The notes: generated by a model not told the origin, from the sequence alone. A stretch of DNA of 64,000 nucleotides from RUG11783 sp964599695 (GCA_964599695.1 CAZRGP010000002.1:109173-173172), one strand, 5' to 3'; shown: positions 9,932 through 18,240, counted from the first letter of the stretch. Translations and numbers: made by a program.

Positions 9932-11020
9932 TTGGACAAACATGTAAGATTTCTGATCAATGCCGCCTACTACGGTGTAATAGGTATTCTGGTCATTCTC
10001 TTTTTCCGTTATGGCTTTCATTATATAATGCCGTTCTTTATCGGATTCCTTATCGCTTATGCCTTCCATAAGCCGATAGCAATATTCTCAGAACACTCAG
10101 GCATGAGCAAGAAGATGTGTTCGATCCTCATTATTACTCTTGTAATTGTGATTCTGGCGCTGCTTTTGATCATACTTGGGGTAAAAGTAGTTGACTGGGC
10201 TAAAATATTCTTTACAAGACTGCCTACATTCTATGCCAGGAATATAGAACCGTACGTCACTGAGTTGCTCCAATGGTATGAGCACTTTGATATCATCGAC
10301 GAACTGGGACCGACAATAGGATCTGTTCTAGAATCTACAGCCAACAATATTCTATCTTCTATCGGAAGCTTGGTCTCCGGGATGTCTGTTCGCATTGTTT
10401 CTCTGACTACAAATCTCGTTTCCAATCTTCCTTCTTTGCTGATGAGATTCCTCATGATCATCATTTCAGCATATTTCATCTCTTTTGATTATGACCGTAT
10501 TGTCGCTTTTATCAAAAGACAGTTGTCACCTAAAACCGTCGATTACTGCGTCCACTTTAAGAATCATTTTATCCACACTGTGGGAAAATACCTTATTTCC
10601 TACATGACCATCCTCTTTCTGACATTTATAGAATTGTCGATACTGTTCACGATCGCAAGAGTAGAGAGACCTGTTTTGGTAGCTGCCGGCGTTGCTTTAT
10701 TTGACATCATGCCCATTGTAGGAACCTCAACCGTTATGATTCCCTGGATGATTATTGACGTTCTTACAAACAATTACAAACAAGCTATTATTCTTTTAGT
10801 CGGTTTTATTGCTATGCAGATCATACGTCAGTTTGCTGAACCGAGGATAGTAGGGAACCGGGTAGGACTTCATCCAGTTTTAGCTCTTATATGTATGTAT
10901 GTAGGACTCCGGACGGTGGGCATCTTAGGTATGTTTGGCCTTCCTATCACCCTGGTAGTTTTAATCGAGATGCAAAAAGCTGGTTTGATACATATTTACA
11001 AAGAAGAACCTCAATCCTGA
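9932..11020 (+). CDS. AI-2E family / YtvI-like integral membrane protein
   Basis: This is a polytopic membrane protein of the AI-2E transporter family, closest in pattern to the YtvI sporulation-associated branch. The N-terminal hairpin of two to three membrane spans includes the conserved FIGFLIAYAFHKPI. A soluble central region follows, and the C-terminal spans contain the DIMPIVGTSTVMIPW and QFAEPRIVGNRVGLHP signatures. The start is TTG with AAAGGAG 11 bases upstream; no in-frame ATG lies nearby. It is 8 bases after recN. In sporulating relatives spoIVB and spo0A often follow recN; they are absent here, so a role in sporulation should not be assumed. The transported substrate is unknown. 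Confidence 0.85.
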   Translation: MDKHVRFLINAAYYGVIGILVILFFRYGFHYIMPFFIGFLIAYAFHKPIAIFSEHSGMSKKMCSILIITLVIVILALLLIILGVKVVDWAKIFFTRLPTFYARNIEPYVTELLQWYEHFDIIDELGPTIGSVLESTANNILSSIGSLVSGMSVRIVSLTTNLVSNLPSLLMRFLMIIISAYFISFDYDRIVAFIKRQLSPKTVDYCVHFKNHFIHTVGKYLISYMTILFLTFIELSILFTIARVERPVLVAAGVALFDIMPIVGTSTVMIPWMIIDVLTNNYKQAIILLVGFIAMQIIRQFAEPRIVGNRVGLHPVLALICMYVGLRTVGILGMFGLPITLVVLIEMQKAGLIHIYKEEPQS

Positions 11021-11056
11021 TTCCGGATTAGTTCATATATCATGGGAATAAAACTA

Positions 11057-11088
11057 TGGCGGATCCTTAATCGGATCCGCCATTGTTT
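11057..11088 (+). terminator. Terminator between ytvI-like gene and the oadG-like gene
   Basis: A perfect 10-bp stem (TGGCGGATCC / GGATCCGCCA) with a 6-base loop is followed by TTGTTTAT. The opposite strand also has a T-rich flank, so it may serve both convergent units. Confidence 0.88.
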
Positions 11089-11105
11089 ATAACCTATAGC
11101 AGTAA

Positions 11106-11237
11106 TTATTTACCTTTAAAAACTTTATTCAGCACCAGTGTGGAAAGGAAAATGATACCAATAACGACGAAGATACCAACCATTCCTTTAAGCATGATAA
11201 GCAGACTGGCCAAGAATTGAGCTATATTGATTTCCAT
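11106..11237 (-). CDS. Small OadG-like decarboxylase-associated membrane peptide (43 aa)
   Basis: A 43-residue open frame starts 4 bases after the oadB stop codon. Its ribosome binding site (AGAGG) lies in the last codons of oadB, so translation is probably coupled. The peptide starts MEINIAQFLASLL, has one hydrophobic helix (about residues 8-36) and ends in a basic tail, KVFKGK. This matches the small OadG-related subunits often found beside sodium-pump decarboxylase beta subunits, where gamma anchors and assembles the complex. Assignment rests on position, size and the single helix; the full-length gamma subunit's zinc-binding tail is missing. Confidence 0.75.
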   Translation of the reverse strand: MEINIAQFLASLLIMLKGMVGIFVVIGIIFLSTLVLNKVFKGK

Positions 11238-11241
11238 ATTT

Positions 11242-12387
11242 TTAACCTCTCGCAATTAAGTTCATGACGATACCGCCTGCAATGACAGAACAGATCTGTC
11301 CGGACACATTAACGCCAATTGTCTGCATAAGCAGGAAGTTCTGGTTATCTTCTTCAAGTCCCATCTTATGTACAACACGAGCAGACATCGGGAAAGCGGA
11401 TATACCAGTCGCGCCGATCATGGGGTTGAGTTTCTTTCCTTCAGGGAGGAAGAGGTTAATGACCTTAGCAAACATGACACCACCAGCAGTATCAAATACG
11501 AAAGCAACAAGGCCAAGCGCCATAATCATTAATGTTTCTTTTTTAAGGAACTTATCGGCTGCCATCTGAGTTGCGACTGTAATACCAAGGAAAATCGTTA
11601 CAAGGTTTGCAAGCTCATTCTGAGCAGACTCGGAAAGGCCATTCAATACACCGCATTCACGGATCAGGTTACCAAACATCAGGAATCCGATAAGAGCAAC
11701 AGATCTAGGAGCAACAAGTCCAACAACAATGCTGATTACGATCGGGAAAAGAATCTTTGTTGTCTGAGATACAGATTGCGGCTCGTAATTCATACGAATC
11801 AGTCTTTCCTTTTTAGAGGTCAACGCGCGAATAACAGGAGGCTGAACAATCGGTACAAGTGCCATATAAGAATACGCGGCAACAAAGATAGCACCCTTAT
11901 AGTTGGAATTAAAATAGTTAGCAGCAAAGATTGCGGTCGGGCCGTCAGCAGCGCCAATGATACCGATAGATGCCGCGTCCTGCATGCTAAAACCAAACAA
12001 GGAAGCCATGCTCAAGGTGAAAAAGATTCCGAACTGAGCAGCAGCGCCAAACAGCATAAGCTTTGGATTGGAAAGAAGAGGACCAAAGTCAATCATTGCC
12101 CCAATGCCGATGAACAAAATGAGAGGAAACAACTCATTTGCAATTCCGGCATTGAACAACACATCAAATGCACCAACTTCTTCTTCGCCGTTAATGACCT
12201 GAGTGATTACTCCGGACATCGGCAAGTTAACAAGGATTGCACCGAATCCCATAGGGAGGAGCAAGGACGGTTCCATCTCTTTGGCAATTGCCAGATAGAT
12301 CAGGACGCCGCCAATGATCCACATGATAACCATCTTGTAGTCAAGATTGGTTAGGTTTCCGAATAATTCATACACAAATTGTTCCAT
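11242..12387 (-). CDS. oadB: Sodium-translocating decarboxylase beta subunit
   Basis: This is the membrane subunit of the oxaloacetate/methylmalonyl-CoA/glutaconyl-CoA decarboxylase family, which couples carboxybiotin decarboxylation to sodium export. It has about ten hydrophobic segments, a conserved GAADGPTAIF motif at about residue 144 (the aspartate is linked to sodium passage in the family), and PMIGATGISAFPMSARVVH near the C-terminus. The 381 residues fit the family. AAGGGA lies 11 bases before the ATG. Only the small gamma-like peptide follows; no biotin carrier or carboxyltransferase alpha gene is in the window. Which acid is decarboxylated cannot be read from this subunit, so oadB is a family label. 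Confidence 0.93.
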   Translation of the reverse strand: MEQFVYELFGNLTNLDYKMVIMWIIGGVLIYLAIAKEMEPSLLLPMGFGAILVNLPMSGVITQVINGEEEVGAFDVLFNAGIANELFPLILFIGIGAMIDFGPLLSNPKLMLFGAAAQFGIFFTLSMASLFGFSMQDAASIGIIGAADGPTAIFAANYFNSNYKGAIFVAAYSYMALVPIVQPPVIRALTSKKERLIRMNYEPQSVSQTTKILFPIVISIVVGLVAPRSVALIGFLMFGNLIRECGVLNGLSESAQNELANLVTIFLGITVATQMAADKFLKKETLMIMALGLVAFVFDTAGGVMFAKVINLFLPEGKKLNPMIGATGISAFPMSARVVHKMGLEEDNQNFLLMQTIGVNVSGQICSVIAGGIVMNLIARG

Positions 12388-12424
12388 AGATTATGTATCC
12401 CTTCTAAAACACCAAATTATCAGT

Positions 12425-12454
12425 ATGATAACATAGTCATAGTGGAAGATTCAA
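12425..12454 (-). promoter_or_regulatory. Candidate promoter for oadB
   Basis: On the minus strand TTGAAT (12449-12454) and TATCAT (12425-12430) are 18 bases apart, about 40 bases upstream of the oadB start. The rest of the 12388-12646 spacer shows no gene. Confidence 0.55.
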
Positions 12455-12585
12455 TCCAAAACCCACATCTTTGGGAAATGAAATACTATATGATTAATCC
12501 ATATTATAAAGCCGTATAACGGATACCATTCTCCACATACGCTCGCTCTATACACTCATATCTTAATAGACTATGTGCTTCTTCC

Positions 12586-12614
12586 TTGCAAAGTGTTTGT
12601 GTAGTTAATATAAT
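12586..12614 (+). promoter_or_regulatory. Promoter for queA-def-tgt
   Basis: TTGCAA (12586-12591) and TATAAT (12609-12614) are separated by 17 bases. The expected start site is about 25 bases before the queA ATG, leaving no room for a preQ1 riboswitch. Confidence 0.8.
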
Positions 12615-12646
12615 TACGAAGTTACTTATTGAGAAGGGATATTATA

Positions 12647-13672
12647 ATGACGAAGTCAGATTTTTATTATGATTTACCTCAAGAACTGATTGCCCAGTTT
12701 CCTGTTGAGCCAAGAGACCACTCCCGCTTGTTAGTTATGGATCGTCAAACCGGGGCACTTGAAGACAGAATTTTTTATGATATAAAAGAGTATCTTAACA
12801 AAGGTGATGTCATAGTAATCAACAACAGCAAGGTTATTCCTGCCAGGCTTTACGGCACAAAAAAGACGGGTGCCAATGTCGAGATACTTCTTCTCAAGCA
12901 ATTGGGAAACAGCACCTGGGAGTGTTTGGTTCGTCCAGGAAAAAGACTTCACAAGAACACCGAAGTCGTAATCTCGGATAAACTTTCCGCCTTTGTGGAG
13001 GATTATCTGGAAGACGGAAAAAGAGTCGTTGAATTTACATACCCGGAAGGGGAGAACTTCTACAACATCCTGGACCAAGTGGGAAAAATGCCGGTTCCTC
13101 CCTACATTACAAAAGAACTTGAGAATAACGACGACTACCAAACAGTTTATGCAAAGCCTCTCGGATCAGCTGCTGCCCCGACGGCAGGCCTTCACTATAC
13201 TGAGGAGTTGCTTGAATCCATCAAAGAAAAAGGTGTAGAAATCGCTGAAGTGACACTTCATGTAGGATTAGGGACATTTCGTCCTGTAAAGGAAGAAGAT
13301 ATTTCCAAACATATCATGCATACGGAATCCTACTCTATAGATGAGAAGAACGCCGCTATTATTCAGCGTGCAAAAGACGAGGGAAGGAGAGTAATCTGCA
13401 CCGGGACCACCTCCTGCAGAACTCTGGAGTCCGTATATGCAAAACATGGTTGTATATGTCCTTGTCATGAAGACACCAGCATTTTCATTTACCCCGGATT
13501 CCATTTTAATGTTATGGACGCTTTAATAACCAATTTTCATCTTCCTGAAAGCACACTTATTATGCTCGTAAGCGCATTTGCCGGATATGACAATACAATG
13601 AACGCTTATAAGCATGCCGTGGAGGATAAGTATCGCTTCTTCAGTTTTGGAGATGCGATGTTTATACAGTAA
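12647..13672 (+). CDS. queA: S-adenosylmethionine:tRNA ribosyltransferase-isomerase QueA
   Basis: QueA transfers and isomerises the ribosyl group of SAM onto preQ1 in tRNA to give epoxyqueuosine. The family start SDFYYDLPQELIAQFPVEPR is seen at residues 4-23, with VINNSKVIPARLYG, GSAAAPTAGLHYT and HVGLGTFRPV further on. The length is 341 residues. A longer frame from a TTG at 12629 exists, but AGAAGGGA at 12632-12639 sits 7 bases before ATG 12647, which decides the start. tgt, the other queuosine-pathway gene, lies two genes downstream. Confidence 0.97.
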   Translation: MTKSDFYYDLPQELIAQFPVEPRDHSRLLVMDRQTGALEDRIFYDIKEYLNKGDVIVINNSKVIPARLYGTKKTGANVEILLLKQLGNSTWECLVRPGKRLHKNTEVVISDKLSAFVEDYLEDGKRVVEFTYPEGENFYNILDQVGKMPVPPYITKELENNDDYQTVYAKPLGSAAAPTAGLHYTEELLESIKEKGVEIAEVTLHVGLGTFRPVKEEDISKHIMHTESYSIDEKNAAIIQRAKDEGRRVICTGTTSCRTLESVYAKHGCICPCHEDTSIFIYPGFHFNVMDALITNFHLPESTLIMLVSAFAGYDNTMNAYKHAVEDKYRFFSFGDAMFIQ

Positions 13673-13676
13673 GTCC

Positions 13677-14087
13677 ATGATCAAACCTATTGTTAAAGAC
13701 GTTTTATTTCTTGGCCAGAAGTCTTCAGAAGCAACAAAAGATGACCTGTACATCGCTACCGACCTTAGGGACACCTTGGAATACCACAAAGAGGAATGTG
13801 TAGGAATGGCCGCCAATATGATAGGCTACAAGAAAAAGGTCATCATCTTCACAGATGCGGAAGTAAACACCGTCATGCTTAATCCCAGGATTATTAAGAA
13901 AAGTCGCTTGTATCATACACAAGAAGGCTGCCTCTCATTGACCGGCATCAGACCCGCATCCCGATATGAAGATATCGTAGTTCAGTATTTTGACGAATCA
14001 TTTATTCCTCAAATCAAGGCCTTCTCAGGCTTTACTGCTCAGATCATTCAGCATGAAATGGACCATTTAAACGGGATAATTATCTAA
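13677..14087 (+). CDS. def: Peptide deformylase, short clostridial type
   Basis: Peptide deformylase removes the N-formyl group from new proteins using a metal held by one Cys and two His. Motif II (EGCLSL) and motif III (HEMDH) are intact. Motif I reads VGMAANMIG where the classical form is GxGLAAPQ, so the catalytic glutamine position is methionine. The protein has 136 residues, shorter than typical enzymes of about 150-190. ATG 13677, 4 bases after the queA stop, is chosen because the in-frame ATG at 13614 lies inside queA. No good ribosome binding site is visible, so translation is probably coupled to queA. Fold and metal site are clear; catalytic activity is not certain. Confidence 0.85.
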   Translation: MIKPIVKDVLFLGQKSSEATKDDLYIATDLRDTLEYHKEECVGMAANMIGYKKKVIIFTDAEVNTVMLNPRIIKKSRLYHTQEGCLSLTGIRPASRYEDIVVQYFDESFIPQIKAFSGFTAQIIQHEMDHLNGIII

Positions 14088-14101
14088 AAGGGGAAGAGTC
14101 A

Positions 14102-15235
14102 ATGTTTTCACTTATCAAACAAGACGGCAGGGCCAGACTTGGTCACTTTCATACCGTGCATGGCGATTTTCAGACCCCTGCATTTATGAATGTAGCTACA
14201 GCCGGAGCTATCAAGGGTGGGTTATCCTCAGCGGATCTCCAGGAAATAAAATGTCAGGTAATGCTGTCCAACACCTATCATCTGCATGTGCGCTCGGGCG
14301 AAGAGCTTATCCACCAATTAGGCGGAATCCGGGAGATGACGAAGTGGAATGGTCCTGTGCTTACAGACAGTGGTGGTTTTCAGGTGTTTTCTTTAGCGAA
14401 ATTGAGAAATATTAAAGAAGAAGGCGTTACATTCAACTCACACGTAGATGGACGGAAGATTTTTATAGGCCCCGAAGAAAGTATGAGGATACAGTCGCGT
14501 TTGGGGAGCACTATAGCTATGGCATTCGACGAATGCGTTCAAAACCCGGCCACATATGAATATGCTTCTCGCTCCGTTGAAAGAACATATCGATGGCTGC
14601 TCAGATGTCAGAAGGCCATGAAAGAGTGCAACAGCGCACCCGATGCAGTCAACCCCCACCAATTGCTATTCGGAATCAATCAGGGAGCCACTTTTGATGA
14701 TCTCCGTATCGAACACATGAAAGAGATCGCCAAACTTGACTGTGATGGATACGCTATCGGTGGTCTTGCCGTCGGAGAACCTGCGGAAGTGATGTATCAT
14801 ATCATAGATATCGTCGAACCTCACGCCCCCAAAGATAAAATTCGATATCTAATGGGGGTAGGCACGCCAGGAAACATTATTAACTCTGTAAGGCTTGGCG
14901 TAGACTTGTTTGACTGTGTAATGCCGGCAAGAAACGGTAGACACGGGCATCTGTTCACATGGGACGGTATCATTAACATCAATAACAAAAAATATGAACT
15001 GGACCAGAGGCCGATAGATCCCAGTTGCAATTGTCCTGTTTGCGGGAAAGGTTTTTCAAGGGCATACATTCATCATCTGATAAAAGCAAATGAGATCCTT
15101 GGTCTTAGGCTGTGTGTAATGCATAATCTGTATTTCTACAACTACTTGATGGAAGAGATTCGATCCGCTATAGCAGAAGACCGCTTTGATGAATTTGCTG
15201 ACACATATGCTGACCGCTTGGATTCCAGGATTTAA
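14102..15235 (+). CDS. tgt: tRNA-guanine transglycosylase Tgt
   Basis: Tgt exchanges guanine 34 of GUN-anticodon tRNAs for preQ1 in queuosine synthesis. The catalytic signature LTDSGGFQVFSL is present, FDCVMPARNGRHG carries the nucleophilic aspartate region, and the zinc site CNCPVCGKGFSRAYIHHL lies near the C-terminus. The 377 residues are typical. AAAGGGGAAG lies just before the ATG. It forms one unit with queA and def. The window's tRNA-Asp (GTC) is a queuosine substrate class. Confidence 0.98.
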   Translation: MFSLIKQDGRARLGHFHTVHGDFQTPAFMNVATAGAIKGGLSSADLQEIKCQVMLSNTYHLHVRSGEELIHQLGGIREMTKWNGPVLTDSGGFQVFSLAKLRNIKEEGVTFNSHVDGRKIFIGPEESMRIQSRLGSTIAMAFDECVQNPATYEYASRSVERTYRWLLRCQKAMKECNSAPDAVNPHQLLFGINQGATFDDLRIEHMKEIAKLDCDGYAIGGLAVGEPAEVMYHIIDIVEPHAPKDKIRYLMGVGTPGNIINSVRLGVDLFDCVMPARNGRHGHLFTWDGIININNKKYELDQRPIDPSCNCPVCGKGFSRAYIHHLIKANEILGLRLCVMHNLYFYNYLMEEIRSAIAEDRFDEFADTYADRLDSRI

Positions 15236-15239
15236 TTCC

Positions 15240-15269
15240 TTGTCTAATTACCATTAAGTGTTATATAAT
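15240..15269 (+). promoter_or_regulatory. Promoter for yajC
   Basis: TTGTCT (15240-15245) and TATAAT (15264-15269) are 18 bases apart. The -10 overlaps an in-frame upstream ATG at 15268, which argues that translation begins at 15304. Confidence 0.72.
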
Positions 15270-15303
15270 GTTCGCAATTAGAGTTTGGAGGAGAAATATT
15301 ATT

Positions 15304-15621
15304 ATGCCTTTTCAAGATTACTATTCATTCGTATTGCTGGGCGTAATGCTCGTAATGATGTACTTCATGGTGATACGCCCGCAGAGAGTTCGTGATAAAC
15401 AACAGGCTGAAATGCGTAACAGCATTGAAGTAGGCGACGGAGTAACCACAATCGGCGGAATCGTTGGTCGTGTCGTTAGCGTTAAAGATGACACTTTGCT
15501 CATTGAGACGGGTTCCGATCGCGTCAAAGTCAGATTAATGAAATGGGCAGTTCAGGAAGTTGAAAAGCTTGATCTTACTTCTGATAGTAAAACCGATAAG
15601 AAAGCTGACAAGAAAGACTAA
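15304..15621 (+). CDS. yajC: Preprotein translocase subunit YajC
   Basis: YajC is a small single-span membrane protein that associates with SecDF in the Sec translocase. One hydrophobic helix (about residues 5-25) ends in the family signature VIRPQRVRDKQ, followed by the conserved IEVGDGVTTIGGIVGRV. The length is 105 residues from ATG 15304, which has GGAGGAG ten bases upstream. The protein ends in a lysine- and aspartate-rich tail. It has its own promoter and a strong terminator. No secD or secF follows, so the gene stands apart from its usual partners. yajC next to tgt is a common bacterial arrangement. Confidence 0.95.
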   Translation: MPFQDYYSFVLLGVMLVMMYFMVIRPQRVRDKQQAEMRNSIEVGDGVTTIGGIVGRVVSVKDDTLLIETGSDRVKVRLMKWAVQEVEKLDLTSDSKTDKKADKKD

Positions 15622-15633
15622 TTACATAAAGGA

Positions 15634-15664
15634 AAAGGAGCCTTTAATCGGCTCCTTTCTTTTT
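15634..15664 (+). terminator. Terminator after yajC, overlapping the end of the recombinase gene
   Basis: A 9-bp stem (AAAGGAGCC / GGCTCCTTT) with a 7-base loop is followed by CTTTTTG. Its 3' arm covers the stop region of the convergent recombinase gene. Confidence 0.88.
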
Positions 15665-16633
15665 GTTCTGGTATTCAAGTTCAGATAGTGGGGAAGCATC
15701 TGCTGCTTCTTTTAGCCGTTTATCATCAAGGTGTGTATATATCTCCGTTGTAGATGTGTGAGCATGTCCAAGTATTTCTTTTAACGTCAGAATATCCACA
15801 TCACCGTACCGATACATCAAAGTAGCGGCTGTATGTCTCAACTTATGTACCGTATAGCCTTGTCCGGAAAGCCCCGCTTTCTCCAAATAACCGTTTACGA
15901 TCTGCTCAACTCTTCTTGGTGTCAGGCGGCTTCCAGTTCTGCTTAGAAATAAAGCTTGTCTGTCTTTATGAGCATACGTCCTTTGATTACGGTCGCGGAA
16001 GTATCTTGCTATCGCTTTCTTGCATGCTGTATTCAGGTATACCTGACGTTCTTTATTACCTTTACCTGTAATTGTGATCGTCTCTTCATGAATGTCGTTT
16101 ATATTAATGCCGCATAACTCTGATAACCTCATACCACAATTCAGAAAGAGGGTAATCATACAATAATCTCTAGAAGCAAAATCGCCCTCTACTGCATTCA
16201 GCAAAGAAACACTCTCATCAAGTGAAAGATATCTGGGAAGGCTCTTCTTTAAGGAGGGAACTTCAAGATCCTTAACAGGATTATCCTCTAACTTATGGAC
16301 CTTTACTGTTAAGTACTTAAAATATGACCGTAATGCCGAGATTTTACGAGAACGGGTATTGGCATTATTATCGCGGCTGTTCATCGTATAGTGTAAATAC
16401 TCGTATATGTCTAATTGTGTGATCGTCTTAATAAAATCGATCGTTAGGTCTTCAATAGAAATATCACCGAACGGAATATCCGGATCGACTAGATTACGAT
16501 AATGATACATATAACGAAAGAACGTACGTAAATCAATCCAGTACGCATTAACCGTACGAGATGATAAATTGCGAATCGTTTCTAAATATAAAAGGAATTC
16601 TCGAATAATTGGAGGGCATCCAGCGTATTTCAT
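15644..16633 (-). CDS. Tyrosine recombinase, XerC/XerD-like
   Basis: This is a tyrosine site-specific recombinase. An N-terminal SAM-like DNA-binding domain (residues 8-110) precedes the catalytic domain, in which all key residues are visible: Arg in CGMRLSELCG, Lys in GKGNKERQ, HxxR in HKLRHTAA, His in LGHAHTSTT, and the nucleophile Tyr in EIYTHL. At 329 residues it is slightly longer than standard XerC/D because of an extended N-terminal region. It is flanked by housekeeping genes (yajC, radA) with no attachment sites or phage genes nearby, so a chromosome dimer resolution role is likelier than an integrase role. Its start follows a weak TAGGA site. Confidence 0.85.
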   Translation of the reverse strand: MKYAGCPPIIREFLLYLETIRNLSSRTVNAYWIDLRTFFRYMYHYRNLVDPDIPFGDISIEDLTIDFIKTITQLDIYEYLHYTMNSRDNNANTRSRKISALRSYFKYLTVKVHKLEDNPVKDLEVPSLKKSLPRYLSLDESVSLLNAVEGDFASRDYCMITLFLNCGMRLSELCGININDIHEETITITGKGNKERQVYLNTACKKAIARYFRDRNQRTYAHKDRQALFLSRTGSRLTPRRVEQIVNGYLEKAGLSGQGYTVHKLRHTAATLMYRYGDVDILTLKEILGHAHTSTTEIYTHLDDKRLKEAADASPLSELEYQNKKKGAD

Positions 16634-16767
16634 AAATTAGTCCTAACAATAATAAATAATGATAAATATATAAACTAATACGATAAATAGGCCGTGGACA
16701 AACGATGCGCAGGACAAGAAGACCATAATGCATAATCCGCGAATATATGTTTAAACCTTCCCTGCGC

Positions 16768-16791
16768 TTCGCTAAACTTTCATTTAGCGAA
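16768..16791. repeat. Perfect inverted repeat in the recombinase-radA spacer
   Basis: TTCGCTAAA and TTTAGCGAA form a perfect 9-bp arm pair around a 6-base loop. Neither side is followed by a T run, so it is not a standard terminator. It could be an operator or an RNA structure. The rest of 16634-16832 is AT-rich without a convincing gene. Confidence 0.5.
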
Positions 16792-16832
16792 ATTGCTTAT
16801 AATGAATTCTACCACATTCCCTGTATAAATCC

Positions 16833-16882
16833 AAGGCTCTCTCAGTAAAATTCCATTTACGGATTTTCACTGAAAGAGCCTT
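16833..16882 (-). terminator. Long stem-loop at the end of radA
   Basis: Two 22-base arms pair with three mismatches around a 6-base loop, just past the radA stop. In the minus-strand RNA two of the mismatches become G-U wobbles. The stronger T run (TTTTTT at 16881-16886) is on the plus strand, so it may also stop plus-strand transcription. Confidence 0.65.
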
Positions 16883-16884
16883 TT

Positions 16885-18240
16885 TTATTTAAGTAATTTT
16901 CCAATTTCTTTTACGCTGGACAAACCAATGAGTTCGATATCATAATCTTTGGAATTCAATTTACGTAAATTCGCTTTTGGAAGAATACAACGTTTAAAGC
17001 CTAGTTTCTCTAATTCCTTAACACGTATATGCGGATCCCGTACACTACGTATCTCTCCCCCCAATCCGATTTCTCCAAAGGCAACCGTTCCTTCTGGTAA
17101 CGTTTTATCCAGTATTGAAGATACAATACTTATCGCCACGGCCAGATCACTGGCTGTTTCGTCAAGGCGAATTCCCCCTGTAACATTTAGATATACATCC
17201 AAAGCACTGATATAATATCCAGCCCTTTTCTCCAGGACGGCTATAATCAAGTTTGCACGATTATAATCATAACCATCCGCAGTTCTTCTCGGAACAGAAA
17301 AAGCTGTTTTAGAGGTCAAGGATTGTATCTCTGCTAAAACCGGTCTAGTACCTTCCATGATACACGTAAGACAGGAACCGGACAGATTCTCATTTCTTCC
17401 TTCAAGCAGAATCATACTTGGGTTAGCAACGGGAACCAGTCCTTTGTCAGTCATATCAAATATCCCTATCTCATTGGTAGAACCGAATCTGTTCTTCACA
17501 CAACGTAAAATCCTAAGAGCGAGATATCTGTCCCCTTCGATGTACATTACCGTATCAACGATATGTTCCATTACCTTTGGACCGGCAATCGCACCATCTT
17601 TATTTACATGACCGACAATGAAGATCGGAATCCCTAGTGATTTCGCAGTTCTGGTTAAAGCTGACGCACATTCTCTTACCTGTACGATGCTTCCTGCTGA
17701 CGATGTCACTCCCTCGATCTCCATTGTCTGAATGGAATCTATAATACATAAGTCGGGTTTGTCAGCTTGAATAAGGTTTCCGATTTTTCCGACATCGGTC
17801 TCATTCGCAATCAGCAGATTCTCGGAATTAACACCCAATCTATCCGCTCTTAATTTGATCTGACGCGCAGATTCCTCGCCTGAAATATAGAGAACCGATG
17901 CTGTTTCACAAACATGTCCGCACATCTGCAGAAGAAGAGTAGATTTTCCTGATCCTGGCTCGCCTCCAAGCAATACGACAGAGCCTTTCACAATGCCGCC
18001 GCCCAATACCCGATCCAACTCACCAATCCCTGTTGTGTACCGGATCTCTTCTACGCCCTCCACGTCAGAAAGCGGAATCGTAAGAACGCTGCCTGGATGA
18101 GAATTGCTTTTCGTTCCCTTCTTCCCTGTTTCTACAGTATTCTCCTCAAGCGTGTTCCACTCTCCGCAAGACGGGCATCGACCGTACCATTTCGAAGTAG
18201 TAGAACCGCAGTTGGTACAAACAAAAATAGATTTAAGCAT
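16885..18240 (-). CDS. radA: DNA repair protein RadA
   Basis: RadA (Sms) is a RecA-like ATPase that helps branch migration during recombination. A four-cysteine zinc finger opens the protein (CTNCGSTTSKWYGRCPSCG, residues 8-26). Walker A is GGEPGSGKST at about residues 92-101. The RadA-specific KNRFGSTNE motif is at about residue 250, and a Lon-like C-terminal domain follows. The 451 residues are typical. TAGGAG lies 9 bases before the ATG. Transcription may begin at a TATAAT-like hexamer just after the tRNA terminator. Confidence 0.97.
   Translation of the reverse strand: MLKSIFVCTNCGSTTSKWYGRCPSCGEWNTLEENTVETGKKGTKSNSHPGSVLTIPLSDVEGVEEIRYTTGIGELDRVLGGGIVKGSVVLLGGEPGSGKSTLLLQMCGHVCETASVLYISGEESARQIKLRADRLGVNSENLLIANETDVGKIGNLIQADKPDLCIIDSIQTMEIEGVTSSAGSIVQVRECASALTRTAKSLGIPIFIVGHVNKDGAIAGPKVMEHIVDTVMYIEGDRYLALRILRCVKNRFGSTNEIGIFDMTDKGLVPVANPSMILLEGRNENLSGSCLTCIMEGTRPVLAEIQSLTSKTAFSVPRRTADGYDYNRANLIIAVLEKRAGYYISALDVYLNVTGGIRLDETASDLAVAISIVSSILDKTLPEGTVAFGEIGLGGEIRSVRDPHIRVKELEKLGFKRCILPKANLRKLNSKDYDIELIGLSSVKEIGKLLK

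Noticed and set aside
11776..12354. A 192-codon plus-strand frame inside oadB
   Set aside because: It is antisense to a clearly conserved membrane subunit and its translation is a charged sequence with no family features, as expected from the reverse of hydrophobic codons.
12615..12646. A preQ1 riboswitch upstream of queA
   Set aside because: Only about 25 bases of leader lie between the predicted transcript start and the ATG, which is too short for a preQ1 aptamer plus expression platform.
15644..16633. Reading the tyrosine recombinase as a phage or integron integrase
   Set aside because: No attachment sites, gene cassettes, excisionase or phage genes are nearby; the neighbours are housekeeping genes and the protein resembles XerC/D.
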